This document shows, one piece after another, positions 20,593 through 33,529 of a stretch of DNA of 64,000 nucleotides. A program made the translations under genes and the position numbers. This DNA comes from Babesia bovis T2Bo. Lineage: Eukaryota; Apicomplexa; Aconoidasida; Piroplasmida; Babesiidae. The stretch covers positions 744,001-808,000 of the forward strand of contig NW_026261572.1 in NCBI RefSeq assembly GCF_000165395.2. The letters are read 5' to 3'. Numbering within the stretch: position 1 is the stretch's first letter; every line of letters starts with the position of its first letter. A model generated the notes under the pieces. It ran no database searches and was not told where the DNA came from. It was given only the letters and a program-made list of their open reading frames with translations.

Positions 20593-23500
20593 ATGGGAGT
20601 TGATTCGCGTATGGCATATGCCACCCTGGCACATGCATCAGCATCGGATAACTTACTTTGTGCCAATTTCAGATATCCGGACTCACACGATGTGGTAATC
20701 GTCAGAGGTAGACAATTGGTATTATATACCATGTTGTCAACGTCACATAACGAGGCAGTGCCATGCGAACCAAGTCTCTACCAGAAGCATAGCAATATCA
20801 CCAATCAAGATGCACAACGTGATTTTGGGCGTCATGTATCAAAAGAATCGTTGCGTTTCGTTGCGGAAACAACGCTCATGGACGCACCAATCTCAGCCCA
20901 CGTTATACCAGACATTGTATTCCATAGCTATCACAAAGACGAAGATAGCACAGAAGCTGTGCGATCCTGCCAAGATGTTGATGTAAATCTGAATGCTCAT
21001 GATCATGGTAGTATCGATGTCGACAGCGCAGATACGAATGAATCACAAACGAACTCAGAACACATACACGCAACTAGTGCCTTGTTGTTGGTATTCAATA
21101 ACGGGCGTATGGTAATATCTGGATTCAATACACTGCAAAACACTTTTGTCACGCTGTCATTACACATTTTTGATCGAAAGCTTGACCTCAAAGATAATGA
21201 ACAATATGCATCACTGCCACTCATGGAGAAGCAGCGTATTACAACAATCAAAGAAACACACGTCGCAGTTGCACAAGTACATAAATGGAAGATAATATCG
21301 CAACGATCCATAGATCAAAAACGATCGCTCAACTTTGGACATAGTGTTTTAATCGCACTGTGCCATAACGAACGTCTAATTTACCTGGTACAAATTGGTT
21401 CTATATTTACCCTGCCACCCTTAGTTACCGATTATACACATAATCCATACTCGGAGCATCAGGAATCTGGAACGAGACAAACGGAATCAGATCAACATAG
21501 CATTACCATGGTACCTTGGCTACGAGTAGACAGTGTGATAGAACTAGATATCGACGTAAAATTAGGATTCTGTGATGATAGATACTTTCTAAGAGGTTTA
21601 GATTTCGTAAAAAGCTGTAATAACTGCATCTTGGGGATACTTATGGCAACAAAACCTGAAACTATAGGAACACACGCAATGGACGGACCAGATTACGTAA
21701 TAGGAGGAATGAGCTTTGTGGCAGTCGTCGTAGATACTAGGACACGATCATGTAACGTGATACACCGAGTTGATAAACTACCAATGGATACTATAGCAGT
21801 AGTGGGAGTGCCAACGTCGGTACACGGAGCACCCAGCTTTATATTACGCACATTGGACTTTTTGTTATGGACTACTTTAATGTCACCCACGCTTTGTTGG
21901 CAGTTTATGTCGCCACTTGGATTGGTAAATACGCGTTTTGATGACACATATTACAGAGGATACCAATATAAGTTCCTGGATGCCATGCACCTTAGCGTTG
22001 ACTTGCGAGATTATGTAATAAGCACGCTAAACAACATGTTTATACTGATGCCTAGAAAAAGAGGAACCATGTACATTGGAAAACCTGTTACCGATGCTGA
22101 AGGAGTCCTACAAAATATATACTGGACTACGTTAGGGGTACTAGACTTTGAAGTAACGTCGTCCCAGTTTGTAACCATAGATGAAGCTTTGCATTTTGTA
22201 GCTACAGGAAACGGAGTGGCAATAGGACGGTTCTTAGCAACCGTGCCACCAGGGTTTAACAAAGGTGTCATACAAGATGATGGACCTGTTGAACTGCGAG
22301 AGGTAAACATACCTGAAATACCAACAAAAATTAAATTCAACATTACAGCTTCATACAAAGACTTTATGGAATCGACTGAATGTGGAGTACTAGAACCAAT
22401 ATACATCATAGGCAACCAAGGAGCTATTCGCGATCCAAAAAATGTTACATTACCCGAATTGTGGCAAATAGGTTGCATCAAGCCAAGTAGAAGCGGTATT
22501 GATAATGACAAAATACCGCCCAAAGATCGAATAACACAGAAATTTAAACCACAAAGACGACCCTGGGCCGTTAATGATAGACAGATGATAGATGTTGCCA
22601 CTGTTGACTACCAGTGGCCTAAACAACAGTCCATAGTAGGGCTATGCGACGATAGCAAGCTGACAGTGCTCATGGAGAAGTACCCACTACATACAGTTAT
22701 TTCCGTGCCACTGCAAAGCGGAACGACAATTTTACCGCTGGAATATAACAGCAATAAAAGAACACATTTGAAAAGATACAGTAACAATGATACATATATG
22801 TTGCTAACCTGCAATGGGTCAACAGCCTATGTTAAGCTAAATGAAGAACTATTAGATATAAAGGCTAAATGCAGATCCGATCGCAAGACACAAGTGCATC
22901 CAGAAGGATTGGACAGTACTGTGGACACAACCATCGAAACTGCAGAACATACATTGGCATACGCCACTGTACTAGATAACACGTATATAGTACAGGTAAC
23001 GCCAACAAAAGCGGTTTTTATGGATATTCTAAACTGTGACCAGGTATGCACTATAGACATGTTGAAGTACATGTCGGGACACATACGCTCAGCTGAAATA
23101 CTGGATGATACCATATTGTGCCTCTCAACCAATGGTAATGCATACATGCTTACAATTACAAACGATGCAAATGGGCCCGCTGTCGACGCTACAATAAAAA
23201 TAGGAAACGACGATATAAGCCATATAGGGATATACAAACCAAATAGGTTGAACAATGTATTCGGAAATGTATGCATATTACTTTTGACAAACAATAGCAC
23301 TCTGCTGTGCTATCGAAAGGATACTCTGGAACGTATATTTGCACTCAAAGATCTGAATCAAGTTTATCCCCAACTGTTCAATGATGAAACTGTACAGATG
23401 AATATACAAACGCTGAGACCAAGGAATGATACTAATGTATCCTCAACAAAAGGTAGGCCACTGCAAGACCAAACGCCTGATCCCACCGATGTACACAAAG

Positions 23501-26336
23501 TAAGTACAAAACAAACGCGGAAGAAGGCTAAAAAGATGACAGCTGTAAAATCTGATGAAACTGACACAAAGTTGAATGCAGATTCCAATGAGAAATCACA
23601 AAATGTTAAGAAAAGTTGTCAATATCTACCATCGCAGGAAACTATAGCTGCTACCGTTAGTCGCTGGAATAAGTTACGCGCACACGAATCTACAATGGAG
23701 TATATTATAGCCGTACAAATGCTGGATATTGCAGCCACGGATGTAGGACCAACACTGGTCATCATGATGACAGGGAGGCCTTTGTTGATATATAGGGCAT
23801 ATTTGCTGAATTGTAACGAATATGCGTTTCAAATCATATATCATAAGTTCGTAAACCCAGTGCCAAGTGCAATTGTAAATGTAACGATACACAACTCACA
23901 ACAGCACCTATTTATGCAATTGAATAAAAACCATTGGATAAATAAATGCATAAGTAAACCGATATTCAATGGAACTAGTGCCCAGGATCTTGAAGAATGT
24001 GACTTGAACCATGCAACAGTAGTATATCCACACGTTTCAACTAACGATGCAATGTATTACCTCGTCAACGCTGAAAGCACGGAACTGAGTATGGGAGCCA
24101 AGCCACTGACACGATCAAGTATTGCCAACAATACAGAGATTAAAGCGGCCGTTGATGTTATACATAAAAGGTGGAAAGATTTCACCCCGCCATGCCTGAG
24201 ACTCACATCAGTAGCGAATAAACTCGCAATCCATGAATATGAAATGGAAAACGTATTGGATATGGACACTGTACTAGGAGAAGCAGAAGCAAGAATAGTA
24301 TCACTATTCAGCATAGTAAACCACGAGAGAGCCTATTCACGATATGTTGTATTCATGACACTGCCAGGAACCATGGTACTCTGTGTCCCAGGAGCGTTGC
24401 AACAAAATACTAATATCAATCGTGATATAAGCCTGCAGCAAATAGTAGCAGGCTCTGATGACCCAGAATACCTACCTGCAAAACGACAACTGGAAACTAC
24501 ATACAACCCCTTATTCTGTGCATTGCAATCAGAAGATGAACTCACGTTAAATGCCAAACTTAGTTGTGAGAGACTTAGTGAACATGCTGGAGGACTGGAA
24601 TTTAATGATGAATTTATATCACAAAAAGTAAAATTGGGTGATATGAGAGGTAAACTAGTCGCAGTGTCACATAAAAACTACTATCTCACTAACGGAGTAA
24701 TACGAGCGAATCGAAATGCCACCATTGCTACCCTACCTGTTGGAAAAGATATGCAACACGTAATGTGCGGGAGACTAGTGGCATTAGTAATACAAAGACC
24801 AGTTCCAGTAAAAGAAGAGTTGGTTACAGTACTTAATGAACGTATCAACCTGCAACTAAGACAACTTGAAACAGAACAATTACCAACAGGAACGAAACCT
24901 ACGGATATAGTTGAACCCAATAAACAGATATGCAACTTAATACAAACTTTAGGACTAATGCCAGAGCAACCAGATAAAACGCAACCCTTGTGGAGAGATA
25001 CAGTTCTGGTACTGCATATGGGAAACCTGCAGTACTGGGTTGGAGAGTATGAAGTAGAACCCATGGAATCCGTACTATCAATGACTTTCGGAATTATAGG
25101 AAATAGAGAGTATCTACTCATTGGAACATGCACAAATTTAGGAGAAAACGTAGAATCTAAAGGTGATGTTGTGGTTATCGACCTGCAATCAATGTTCCAG
25201 AAACAACCAGAGAACGGAAATGTAACAGGTGACCACAATGATGCCGTAATGAGACGATCAGTAAATTGTGCTGTACTCAACCAATATTGTAAAAGAATTT
25301 TCCCAGGACCGGTAACATACCTCACGTCACTTAATACAGACTTCGATCTTATATTCCGACCAAATTTCAAATTCCAAGAAGATGTGGCAAACATTGGCAA
25401 ATCTGACAGTGTAATGATATACGGAAATGAAGAAAGTGGGAGATGGACTGTGACACACTTTGCACCTAATTTCAGCTTGTTTGTACATGCAGTAGGTCCA
25501 AGGCTTTTCGTACACGAAGTAGCCGGAAAACAGTTTGTGAGAGGAGCTTTTGCCGAAATACCGCTATGCGTCTCATCGGCATGTGTATTTGACAAGTACG
25601 TCCTGGCATGTGACATTAATCAAGGATTGCACTTCTTTATGTACAGATACGATGCACTAAATGACTCTAGAACGTTGTGTAAAATAGGAGCCACCGTCAA
25701 GAAAGTTGACCTATCAGTAGTCTCATGCGCACCAGTGGTTAATACCAATGCTCTTGGACTACTAGCTAGTGATTACTTCGCTAATGTGATACTATTCAAA
25801 AATGAAAGCGAGGCTGGAGGGCGAGATACACTCGTAGTCACAGCAGCAGTGCGCCTGCCTACAAGGGTAACACATTTCATACGCAGAGAACAGGATTTCC
25901 GATATATTTCACCATTATCAGGAAGCGTAAGTTACATGCATATCATCATAAAAAACTTATACAGATGGGTTTCTGCGCCGATGGAAGTGTGATACTAGTA
26001 GTGATTCCTGAGTCACAACCGTTCCAATTCTTCAAAACGGTGCAAACAACGATGGAGGCATCTATACCACCCCCTTTGGGAGTGCCGCGTAATGAAATAC
26101 CATTCTTTACCTCACAAATGGCTCAAACACAGCATATGTGGCCAGGAGATGAAGCCATACTACACTTGGACCTCTTAAAGTAAGTCCCATAGTGCTGCGA
26201 TTCATAGTCAAACAGACAACTTCCCTTCCAAACAACTAAAATAGTGACGAACATCACGTCACGGCTTTCAGAAGAAGGAACACTACTCCCATACCAACTG
26301 CTGAACGCACTTTACACTAGCTTGCTATCATTATAA
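20593..26336 (+). CDS. CPSF1: Cleavage and polyadenylation specificity factor subunit 1 (CPSF160/CFT1)
   Basis: A large scaffold of the mRNA 3'-end processing complex. Exon 1 20593-25926, exon 2 25965-26179, exon 3 26216-26336 give about 1889 aa. The N terminus (YATLAHASASDNLLCANFRY) follows the CPSF160 pattern rather than DDB1 or SF3B3. The body is a long series of beta-propeller strands with low-complexity loops (Lys/Thr-rich near residue 990). The C terminus (RLPTRVTHFIRREQ...LSGSMGFCADGSV...LLHLDL-type segment and DLLKQLPFQTTKI) matches the CPSF A region. The last intron (26180-26215) was chosen because it keeps the reading frame to TAA at 26336. The start ATG is 20593; a GTG further upstream was not used. 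Confidence 0.85.
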
Positions 26337-26433
26337 AATCAAAAGAACACCCAATAATGATAGATCTGACTTCAGAACAATGTGCCGAGTGTAAAGCAAA
26401 TGACATTTTTCTATAATGATTGACAGCAACCGT

Positions 26434-27855
26434 TTACATAAAGTTGTCATCGTCTTCCAGCTGGTCGTCGTAGTACTCAGTCATGTCCAGACGGTAACGA
26501 AGGAAACCGCCTATACCACCAAAACCCATCTGAAATTGTGCACCTTCTTGCGATTTGTTACTGACAAAGTGTAACGCTGCACCGTAGTTCGAATAATTCT
26601 CAACAATCCACTCCGTAAGCAGCTTGCGCTCAACAGTCTCAAGGTCAACATTGTTCTTAGTGTCCTTGAACTCCTCATCCCGACGCTCATTCGCATCATT
26701 CAGGAATATTACCGAATCTTCACCAGTAACAGGGTTGTGGAGAACAACACGAACTACCTCAAGAGCCTCATAAACTAACAAGGTCTCAACGGTACCGTTC
26801 TCCAATGCTTCAATAGTTTCCTTAGCCCCAAAGATGTATTTACCGGTGTCAGTAGAAATCTCCTCAAAGAAGCGGGTAATCAACTTCTTCTCCTGAATAA
26901 ACTTTACATTACTCAAACACTCAGCGGATAACTCAATGGCCTGTTGGAATCCATTCTCACCACCATACGAAACGTCAACAATCTTTAGTACCTTAGCAGC
27001 AAGACGTTGATCAAACATGTCAGAACCCATCAAGTCATTCTTAAAATCAGCACTTCCAGCCAATATAAGACCACTTACATTCACCTTGTCATTAGTGATG
27101 AACATGAGCACAGCGTTCTCAGCCACCTTTCGCACATAGTTATGACGGCGCTCCATACGCAAACGTGCAAAACGTAACGCAGATTGACCACCCCTACCAT
27201 GCTTTTTAGGTAAATCGACACTAAAGGTGTGGAGAATCTCCTTGGATGAACCCTGAATGGTACCATACAGCGCTCCATTACCATCCATAACAATAAAACC
27301 AAACTTGTCATCACATTCAAGCAACTCCTTCAAAGCTTCAACGTGGAATTTGTTGTCACATAAATATAATGAAGTGTTAATAGGCTTAAATGGCTCAAAG
27401 TCAAGTGATACTCTCTTCTCCTTACCGTCGTCAGTTATAACAGTACCACAGTAAAGAACTAGACCATTTGGAGGAGTACGATTGTATAACTTCAGCTCTG
27501 TACAACATGATTACAAAGAGATGTAAACCTACTTTGCTGCGTAGACGTAATAGCACCAAGCACAGATAAACGGTTCACGCGAGACTTAATGTTCGAAGCA
27601 GTACCGTACTCATCAGCAAGCATCTTGTTAATACGAGGAATTTCATCTTTAGGACGAATAATTAGACTAATCATACTCGTTCCATTCCTATAGAAAGATT
27701 ATTTACAGCCAAAACGATAAATATAAGCGATAAAAACAGTGGTAAGTAGTTCATTTACTTTAGAAAATTGCACAAACATACCCCTTAGCAGCCTCAAGTG
27801 AACGAATAAGCTGCTTGATCTTCCATTGTTCAATATTCTGGTTGTTGTCTGCCAT
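26434..27855 (-). CDS. eRF1: Eukaryotic peptide chain release factor 1 (eRF1)
   Basis: It recognises all three stop codons and triggers peptide release in the cytosol. Exon 1 starts at ATG 27855 ([20 protein letters not shown]) and joins by a GTATGT donor to [18 protein letters not shown]. The decoding motifs TASNIKS and YLCDNKF are present, as is the catalytic GGQ in KKHGRGGQS. The C-terminal domain binds eRF3 and ends with an acidic tail ([11 protein letters not shown]). Motif order and length of about 420 aa are typical. Convergent with CPSF160, 97 nt apart. Confidence 0.95.
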
Positions 27856-28441
27856 TATAACAAACGAGTCCCATCAGCAAGGATGAAATCTTAGTAACTG
27901 ATTCTCCAGTTGGATTACAAGTATTTCTGATTTTTAAAATGGCAGGTGTAGTCACTGATAAACGTTTAGGAAACTCGTAAACTGATGGACCCACGCAATT
28001 AACCACACATACAAATCAAATTTTCAAACATTCAATATAGTTAATCAATAAGCATCTATTTTTACGTAAAATCTACTGTTGAGCGTTAACTGTGGTCAAA
28101 ATAATACCTTTGACGGATAATTTGTAGAAGAAGGCGTGATTCACAGTTACATCGCGCGAAGCTCCTAACCGAAATTAGATCCATATTTTGAAATTTATGA
28201 GTACTTCCACCCAGTTTTTAATTTGTTAGTAATTGTTTAGGCCAGGGTTGTTACGAAGTTGGATATTAAGGCCAATACGTTCCAAAACCTTTATTTATTC
28301 CAAGAGGAAGTGTTTAATTTCTGATCACAGTACTAGCTGGAAAATACGTTTGGATTGTAACGTATGGAATGAGGATAGAGAAACGATAGAATAGAAATGT
28401 GATGTGGAGATATGCTCTAAAATGGCTATAGCCTCAGCATA
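27856..28441. other. Divergent intergenic region eRF1 / PAM16 (586 nt)
   Basis: No substantial ORF was found. It is AT-rich and presumed to carry two promoters. No specific element was recognised. Confidence 0.4.
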
Positions 28442-28786
28442 ATGATACCTTTACGACCGCTAGCACGAGTTGTAACTCAGGTACTGTGGATAGCGGGTGG
28501 AAGCATTGTGAAGGCTACACTTAACGCGTATAGAGAGTCCGTAGCTCACAATAATGCAATTGGAAGTTCTGTAATTCGTAGACATATGTCACCTGAAGAG
28601 GCTGTCAAAATACTGGGACTACCATCTACAAAAGGCATAGCTTTAGAAGAGGTGGAACGCGCACATCAACGTCTACGCAGCATAAACATGGCATCTAATA
28701 CGTTCCAGGGGTCTCCATACCTAGTGGAGCGAATTGATGCTGCACAAACTATCCTCAAGCAACACCTTGGGAAATCATTGCCTTAA
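28442..28786 (+). CDS. PAM16: Import motor subunit TIM16/PAM16
   Basis: A J-like protein of the presequence translocase-associated motor at the mitochondrial inner membrane, where it regulates the Hsp70 ATPase through PAM18. 114 aa, one exon. The N terminus (RPLARVVTQVLWIAGGSIVKA) resembles the membrane-proximal helix of PAM16. MSPEEAVKILGLPSTKGIALEEVERAHQRL then aligns with the degenerate J-domain, and YLVERIDAAQTILKQHL with its last helix. The HPD motif is absent, as expected for PAM16. Its client Hsp70 lies 2.8 kb downstream. The next gene on the strand begins 15 nt after this stop. Confidence 0.85.
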   Translation: MIPLRPLARVVTQVLWIAGGSIVKATLNAYRESVAHNNAIGSSVIRRHMSPEEAVKILGLPSTKGIALEEVERAHQRLRSINMASNTFQGSPYLVERIDAAQTILKQHLGKSLP

Positions 28787-28800
28787 GGCAATCTTGAAAA

Positions 28801-31392
28801 ATGAATCTAAAAGGAAATAACAGCTTATGGCGAATTGCTTATATAGTTGCCCCAAGAAAGCCGTATCTTTTGACTGGACTTATATGTAGATTAGCCGCAG
28901 GAAAAATTAATAAAAATAATCCTTTTCTACGCATGCTGAGAATACATCGGGAATCATTCTCTCTGGATCATTATGTCAATCCTAACCAAGGATCAGCGCT
29001 ATTAATATATGATAGTACAACCGTTAGGTATGCTTGCCTAACTCTTAGCCAACTGACGAACTCTGGGTTTGTAACTGCATATCCACATATATATAAGCTG
29101 CTAGATATTCTAGAAAAGTCGAGAGAAACGTTACCGCAAATTGATATTCGACTATTGTTGGAAGTTATCAAGTCATGTGAAGCCATTCTATCAGCTAAAC
29201 TTCCGGTTTTAAGACATCGTAGTGATGAACGTATAAACCATATCGCTAATGCAGTAAGAGACAAATCAATTAAATGTGCCAAATATATAACTGAACATAT
29301 ATCAGCTGTACAAGGAGCTGTGTTGCCTGAATTTGCAACAACTGTGCTTAAATTGAATTGTGCCAACAAAAGCTTCACGAAATACCTTATAAAGGAAATC
29401 ACAGAAAATGCCCAAAATCTAGCACCTCAAGTACTGATAGGTTGCTTGGAATACCTGGCTAATCAAATATCGTCTGGAATAAATGGATGCTACGGTGCAG
29501 TGTACATATTGCTCGATGCATTAGCAAAATGCAATCTTCCTTGGAAATGTGTCGTAGATATATTGAATATCATGGTTCAAATTAACGTTAGCCATCCGGA
29601 ATTCTTGGATGGCATTACGTCAGCCTTGATTGGTGAAAATTGTTTGTCAGAAAAGGATGTTTGGGGAATGGACACAGTGCCCAGCCGTGATATCTGTGAT
29701 ATCATGGGTGCCCTAACCAACCTTAGCCACGAACACCTTGGTAACTTACTAGAGGCTTTTATTAGTAGGTATAGCGTTGCTCACGTAGAGAGATGTAATA
29801 ACAATGTAGCAACTCGCAATATGAATAAATGCAACCTCGGGATGCTTATGAAACTATTGAAGGCAATACTTACCACAGACCCAGAGCTTAAGGGTCCTGG
29901 ACAACAGTGGGTGCGTTATATCGTACAGAGGCGTCTTCCATATATAATCAGCAATGCGTCGGCACAAGAGATTGAAGAATTGTTTCATCTGCTTACTGTG
30001 ATGGATCCTATGATGTACCATCAGCTGATCACTCCAAAATCCGAGGTACAGCTTGAAACTAAATTAATAACCGCACTGCTGGCAAAAGTAAACCTCATGT
30101 CACCAAAAGGACTTGCGAAAGTAGTTATGTGGTTTTGTACATCCACCAAAAATATACCAGACTTTTCACTTGCCGAACTAATGCAGAAATGTATTGTCAT
30201 CATGTGTTCACGGGTCCTGGAGATGATCAAAATGTCATCGTATATCACAGGGAAAATGGTTTCACAGGCTAAGCATAAAGATGGCATGGCGGATACCCTA
30301 GTACTTCCGCTAATCGATCATAGTGCTAGTTTAAAGTTAAATGAAATTACCGACAATAGCCAGAGTAAATTTCTCTATGATCCGTCGTTGGGATCCAACT
30401 TCAAATACCTAAAACTTGGAGATAGCCGGAGTGATAGGAAAAACAGAACTCAACACCAGCAAGTACTAGGTGCATCGCCTCCAAAAAACGCGTTGAATGA
30501 GACACTAAAGACGTCTTCTGAACTGGCAATCGCAAAGCAGGGCACTTACAAACCCATGTTACATGAAACTGATTTGAAACTCCAGGGATCTGGTGAAGGT
30601 GCCCATAGACTTATGGAAGTGTTACGAACAGTTCGTCAAAGTTTGTGCGTGTACCACCATATATTAGGTATTAAATGTCCAAACTTGTATAGATCATGGA
30701 ACATGCCACAACTACAAACGCTACTCAACTTTCTCAAAGTATATAACTTGTTTTTCACGATGCACGCAGCTAAGTTTAGTGATTTGGAAGACCAATATTC
30801 CTTATATGGAATAGATGATGCATATAACACGAAAGTTAAGAAGGCAATCAAGGCAGTGGATGCGGAATACCTAGATCAGAGGTTTTTGTGCACACCGGAA
30901 ACAAGGGAATTATTTAACAGTTCTATGTCAAATAGCCCGGTAACAAATATCCCAACAGCCAAATTGCGCAACAGGGATGTTTATATTGCGAAACCCGTAC
31001 GTAGCAAGGTTAAGCTAAATTGGAATCATTTTGATGATGGTGCTAACCTAGCGTATATAACAAGATCAAAATCCCCAAGGAGTCTTAGAGCGTGCTTGTC
31101 AGCCAAAATGAACCAAACATCTCAAGAAGTTGACCTTAAACTGCACGGAAATAAAAATGAGGTAGACTACTACCCTGAATATATCTCCAAGCATTTCAAG
31201 GGTACAGTTGCGTGTTTTGCCAATGAAAACAACACCAAATGCACCAACAAAAGGGCTGATGCAAATGTTTCCACATCGCGAATGCATAAGCAAATTCACA
31301 CGACACTCACAACCACTGGTACCATCAGCGTTGCATCCGAAGTGCGTTGTGATCCTTATTTTATAGATATGGTGTGTATCCGGTCGTATTAA
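28801..31392 (+). CDS. Large helical-repeat protein, putative mitochondrial
   Basis: An 863-aa single-exon ORF starting MNLKGNNSLWRIAYIV, whose first 40 residues are basic and could be a mitochondrial presequence. The body to about residue 490 consists of repeated helical pairs (for example ILEKSRETLPQIDIRLLLEV, LIGCLEYLANQISSG, MGALTNLSHEHLGNLLEAF) of roughly 35-40 residues, similar in style to apicomplexan HPR/FASTK-like proteins. The C-terminal third is hydrophilic and probably disordered until a short final segment. No RAP domain was seen. The start lies only 14 nt after the PAM16 stop. RNA binding is inference; no catalytic motif is visible. Confidence 0.65.
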   Translation: MNLKGNNSLWRIAYIVAPRKPYLLTGLICRLAAGKINKNNPFLRMLRIHRESFSLDHYVNPNQGSALLIYDSTTVRYACLTLSQLTNSGFVTAYPHIYKLLDILEKSRETLPQIDIRLLLEVIKSCEAILSAKLPVLRHRSDERINHIANAVRDKSIKCAKYITEHISAVQGAVLPEFATTVLKLNCANKSFTKYLIKEITENAQNLAPQVLIGCLEYLANQISSGINGCYGAVYILLDALAKCNLPWKCVVDILNIMVQINVSHPEFLDGITSALIGENCLSEKDVWGMDTVPSRDICDIMGALTNLSHEHLGNLLEAFISRYSVAHVERCNNNVATRNMNKCNLGMLMKLLKAILTTDPELKGPGQQWVRYIVQRRLPYIISNASAQEIEELFHLLTVMDPMMYHQLITPKSEVQLETKLITALLAKVNLMSPKGLAKVVMWFCTSTKNIPDFSLAELMQKCIVIMCSRVLEMIKMSSYITGKMVSQAKHKDGMADTLVLPLIDHSASLKLNEITDNSQSKFLYDPSLGSNFKYLKLGDSRSDRKNRTQHQQVLGASPPKNALNETLKTSSELAIAKQGTYKPMLHETDLKLQGSGEGAHRLMEVLRTVRQSLCVYHHILGIKCPNLYRSWNMPQLQTLLNFLKVYNLFFTMHAAKFSDLEDQYSLYGIDDAYNTKVKKAIKAVDAEYLDQRFLCTPETRELFNSSMSNSPVTNIPTAKLRNRDVYIAKPVRSKVKLNWNHFDDGANLAYITRSKSPRSLRACLSAKMNQTSQEVDLKLHGNKNEVDYYPEYISKHFKGTVACFANENNTKCTNKRADANVSTSRMHKQIHTTLTTTGTISVASEVRCDPYFIDMVCIRSY

Positions 31393-31564
31393 CCGGTGCC
31401 GTTGTACTGCAACTGTATATGCAATGGACATGTATTGCTAATATCAGTAATTATCGCTATATTTAGCCAATGAGTGTTTGTTCGGTGATTCTTATAAACG
31501 TGTAGTGTGAACATTTAGACAACTCGTTACTCAACGCGGAATATTGGAATGCTACCAAAGTGAC

Positions 31565-33529
31565 TCACTTCTTTTCTTCAGATTCAGGGTCACTGTCAGA
31601 ACCGGACTTCTCAGACGCTTGCTGGTTGCCCTGGTACATCTGCTGAGATACCTTCCATGACAACTCCTGAAGACGCTTGTGGCATTCCTTCAGACTATCG
31701 ATGTCTTCACTGGACATCTGCTCCCGAAGGTTGGCAAGCTGCTCCTCAAGACCCTTCTTGTCTTCCTCAGAAATCTTGTCCTTGAAATCACTCAACTGCT
31801 TCTCAACGGAGTAACAAAGAGTTTCAGCTTCATTGCGAGCATCAACTAAAAGCTTGCGCTGCTCATCAGATTGCTTGAAAGCTTCAGCATCCTTAACCAT
31901 GCGTTCCACCTGCTCGTCACTCAAACCGCCACTGCTCTGAATAGTTATCTCCTGCTTGCGGCCGGTAGACTTGTCAACGGCACTAATGTTCATGATACCA
32001 TTGGCATCTACATCAAAAGTGACCTCAATCTGTGGAACACCACGGGGTGCCGGAGGAATACCAACAAGTTCAAATTGACCGAGCAATTGGTTGTCAGCAG
32101 CCATACCACGCTCACCCTGGTATACCTTAATACCAACCTGTGTTTGATTGTCGGCAGCAGTAGAGAATATCTGGCTCTTCTTAGTGGGAATGGTTGTGTT
32201 ACGGTTGATCAACCTGGTGAAAACACCACCAAGAGTTTCTATACCCAATGAAAGAGGGCAAACATCCAAAAGAAGCAAATCTTTAATCTCACCCTTAAGA
32301 ACACCAGCCTGAATAGCAGCACCCATAGCCACAGCCTCATCAGGGTTGACGGATTTGGAAGCTTCCTTGCCAAATATACGTTGGACAATGTCACCAACAC
32401 GTGGCATACGAGTCATGCCTCCAACTAAAATGATGTCATTTAAGTCCTTCGATGATACACCGGCATCCTTTAGGCATTTCTCACAAGGTTCAATGGTGCC
32501 CTTGAGCAAATCATCACAAATCTCCTCAAGCTTGGCACGGGTAAGCTTGAACTGCATATGCTTGGGGCCACTCATATCAGCAGTAATGAAAGGCAAATTG
32601 ATTTCAGTCTGAGTCTTGCTCGATAACTCAATTTTGGCAGACTCTGCAGCCTCACGCAACCTCTGTAGAGCCAACTTATCATTGGTCAAGTCAATGCCCT
32701 GCTGCTTCTTAAATTCCGATATTAAGTATTTAAGAATGCGCTGGTCAAAGTCCTCACCACCGAGAGAAGTATTGCCGTTGGTAGCCTTAACCTCAAAAAC
32801 ACCACCAAGGATCTCCAATATTGAAATGTCAAAAGTACCACCACCTAAATCATATACAGCGATAGTCTTTCCGTCATTTTTCTCAAGACCGAAAGCCAAA
32901 GCAGCGGCAGTCGGCTCGTTAATAATCCTTAAAACGTCCAAACCAGCAATTTTGCCAGCGTCCTTGGTAGCCTGCCTCTGTGAGTCGTTGAAATATGCAG
33001 GCACAGTAATAACAGCCTTAGTTACTTTCCTACCAAGGTGTGCCTCAGCCGTCTCCCTCATCTTTGAGAGGATGCAAGCGCCAATCTGGCTAGGGGAATA
33101 TTGTTTACCCTGAGCTTCAATCCAAGCATCACCATTCGATGCACGGACTATCTTGTAGGGAAGGGTCTTTTGCTCCTTCTTCGTGACGTCATCGTCAAAA
33201 CGGCGGCCAATGAATCTTTTAGTGGCGAACACCGTGTTCTCAGGGTTTGTTACAGCCTGACGCTTTGCTACCACACCTACAAGGCGCTGACCGTCATCTG
33301 TGAAAGCAACCACAGAAGGTGTAGTCCTCATACCCTCGGAATTCTCAATGACCTTAGGAACAGAACCTTCCATAACAGCAACACAACTGTTGGTAGTACC
33401 AAGGTCAATACCAACAACATCACCTTGAACCTTAGATCGTAAGTTACGAGAAGTCGTCAAACTGCGTTGAACTAGACCCAGACGACAGGCTGGTGAGCCT
33501 AGAGAAAAAAATCTGCTTAACAATGTCAT
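31565..33529 (-). CDS. Mitochondrial heat shock protein 70 (DnaK-type)
   Basis: A matrix chaperone that drives protein import and folding and supports Fe-S cluster biogenesis. 654 aa, one exon. The N-terminal arginine-rich leader ([20 protein letters not shown]) is followed by the Hsp70 ATPase signatures [29 protein letters not shown] and [13 protein letters not shown] substrate-binding domain and helical lid follow. The C terminus is [11 protein letters not shown] rather than EEVD or KDEL, so it is neither cytosolic nor ER. The DnaK-like GDVVGIDLG and FDQRI segments favour the bacterial/mitochondrial clade. It shares this neighbourhood with PAM16, a partner of the import motor. Confidence 0.95.
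   Translation of the reverse strand: MTLLSRFFSLGSPACRLGLVQRSLTTSRNLRSKVQGDVVGIDLGTTNSCVAVMEGSVPKVIENSEGMRTTPSVVAFTDDGQRLVGVVAKRQAVTNPENTVFATKRFIGRRFDDDVTKKEQKTLPYKIVRASNGDAWIEAQGKQYSPSQIGACILSKMRETAEAHLGRKVTKAVITVPAYFNDSQRQATKDAGKIAGLDVLRIINEPTAAALAFGLEKNDGKTIAVYDLGGGTFDISILEILGGVFEVKATNGNTSLGGEDFDQRILKYLISEFKKQQGIDLTNDKLALQRLREAAESAKIELSSKTQTEINLPFITADMSGPKHMQFKLTRAKLEEICDDLLKGTIEPCEKCLKDAGVSSKDLNDIILVGGMTRMPRVGDIVQRIFGKEASKSVNPDEAVAMGAAIQAGVLKGEIKDLLLLDVCPLSLGIETLGGVFTRLINRNTTIPTKKSQIFSTAADNQTQVGIKVYQGERGMAADNQLLGQFELVGIPPAPRGVPQIEVTFDVDANGIMNISAVDKSTGRKQEITIQSSGGLSDEQVERMVKDAEAFKQSDEQRKLLVDARNEAETLCYSVEKQLSDFKDKISEEDKKGLEEQLANLREQMSSEDIDSLKECHKRLQELSWKVSQQMYQGNQQASEKSGSDSDPESEEKK

Noticed and set aside
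24681..25616. 311-codon open frame antisense to CPSF160
   Set aside because: It lies wholly opposite a strongly supported coding exon and is Ser/Cys/Thr-rich as expected for a shadow frame.
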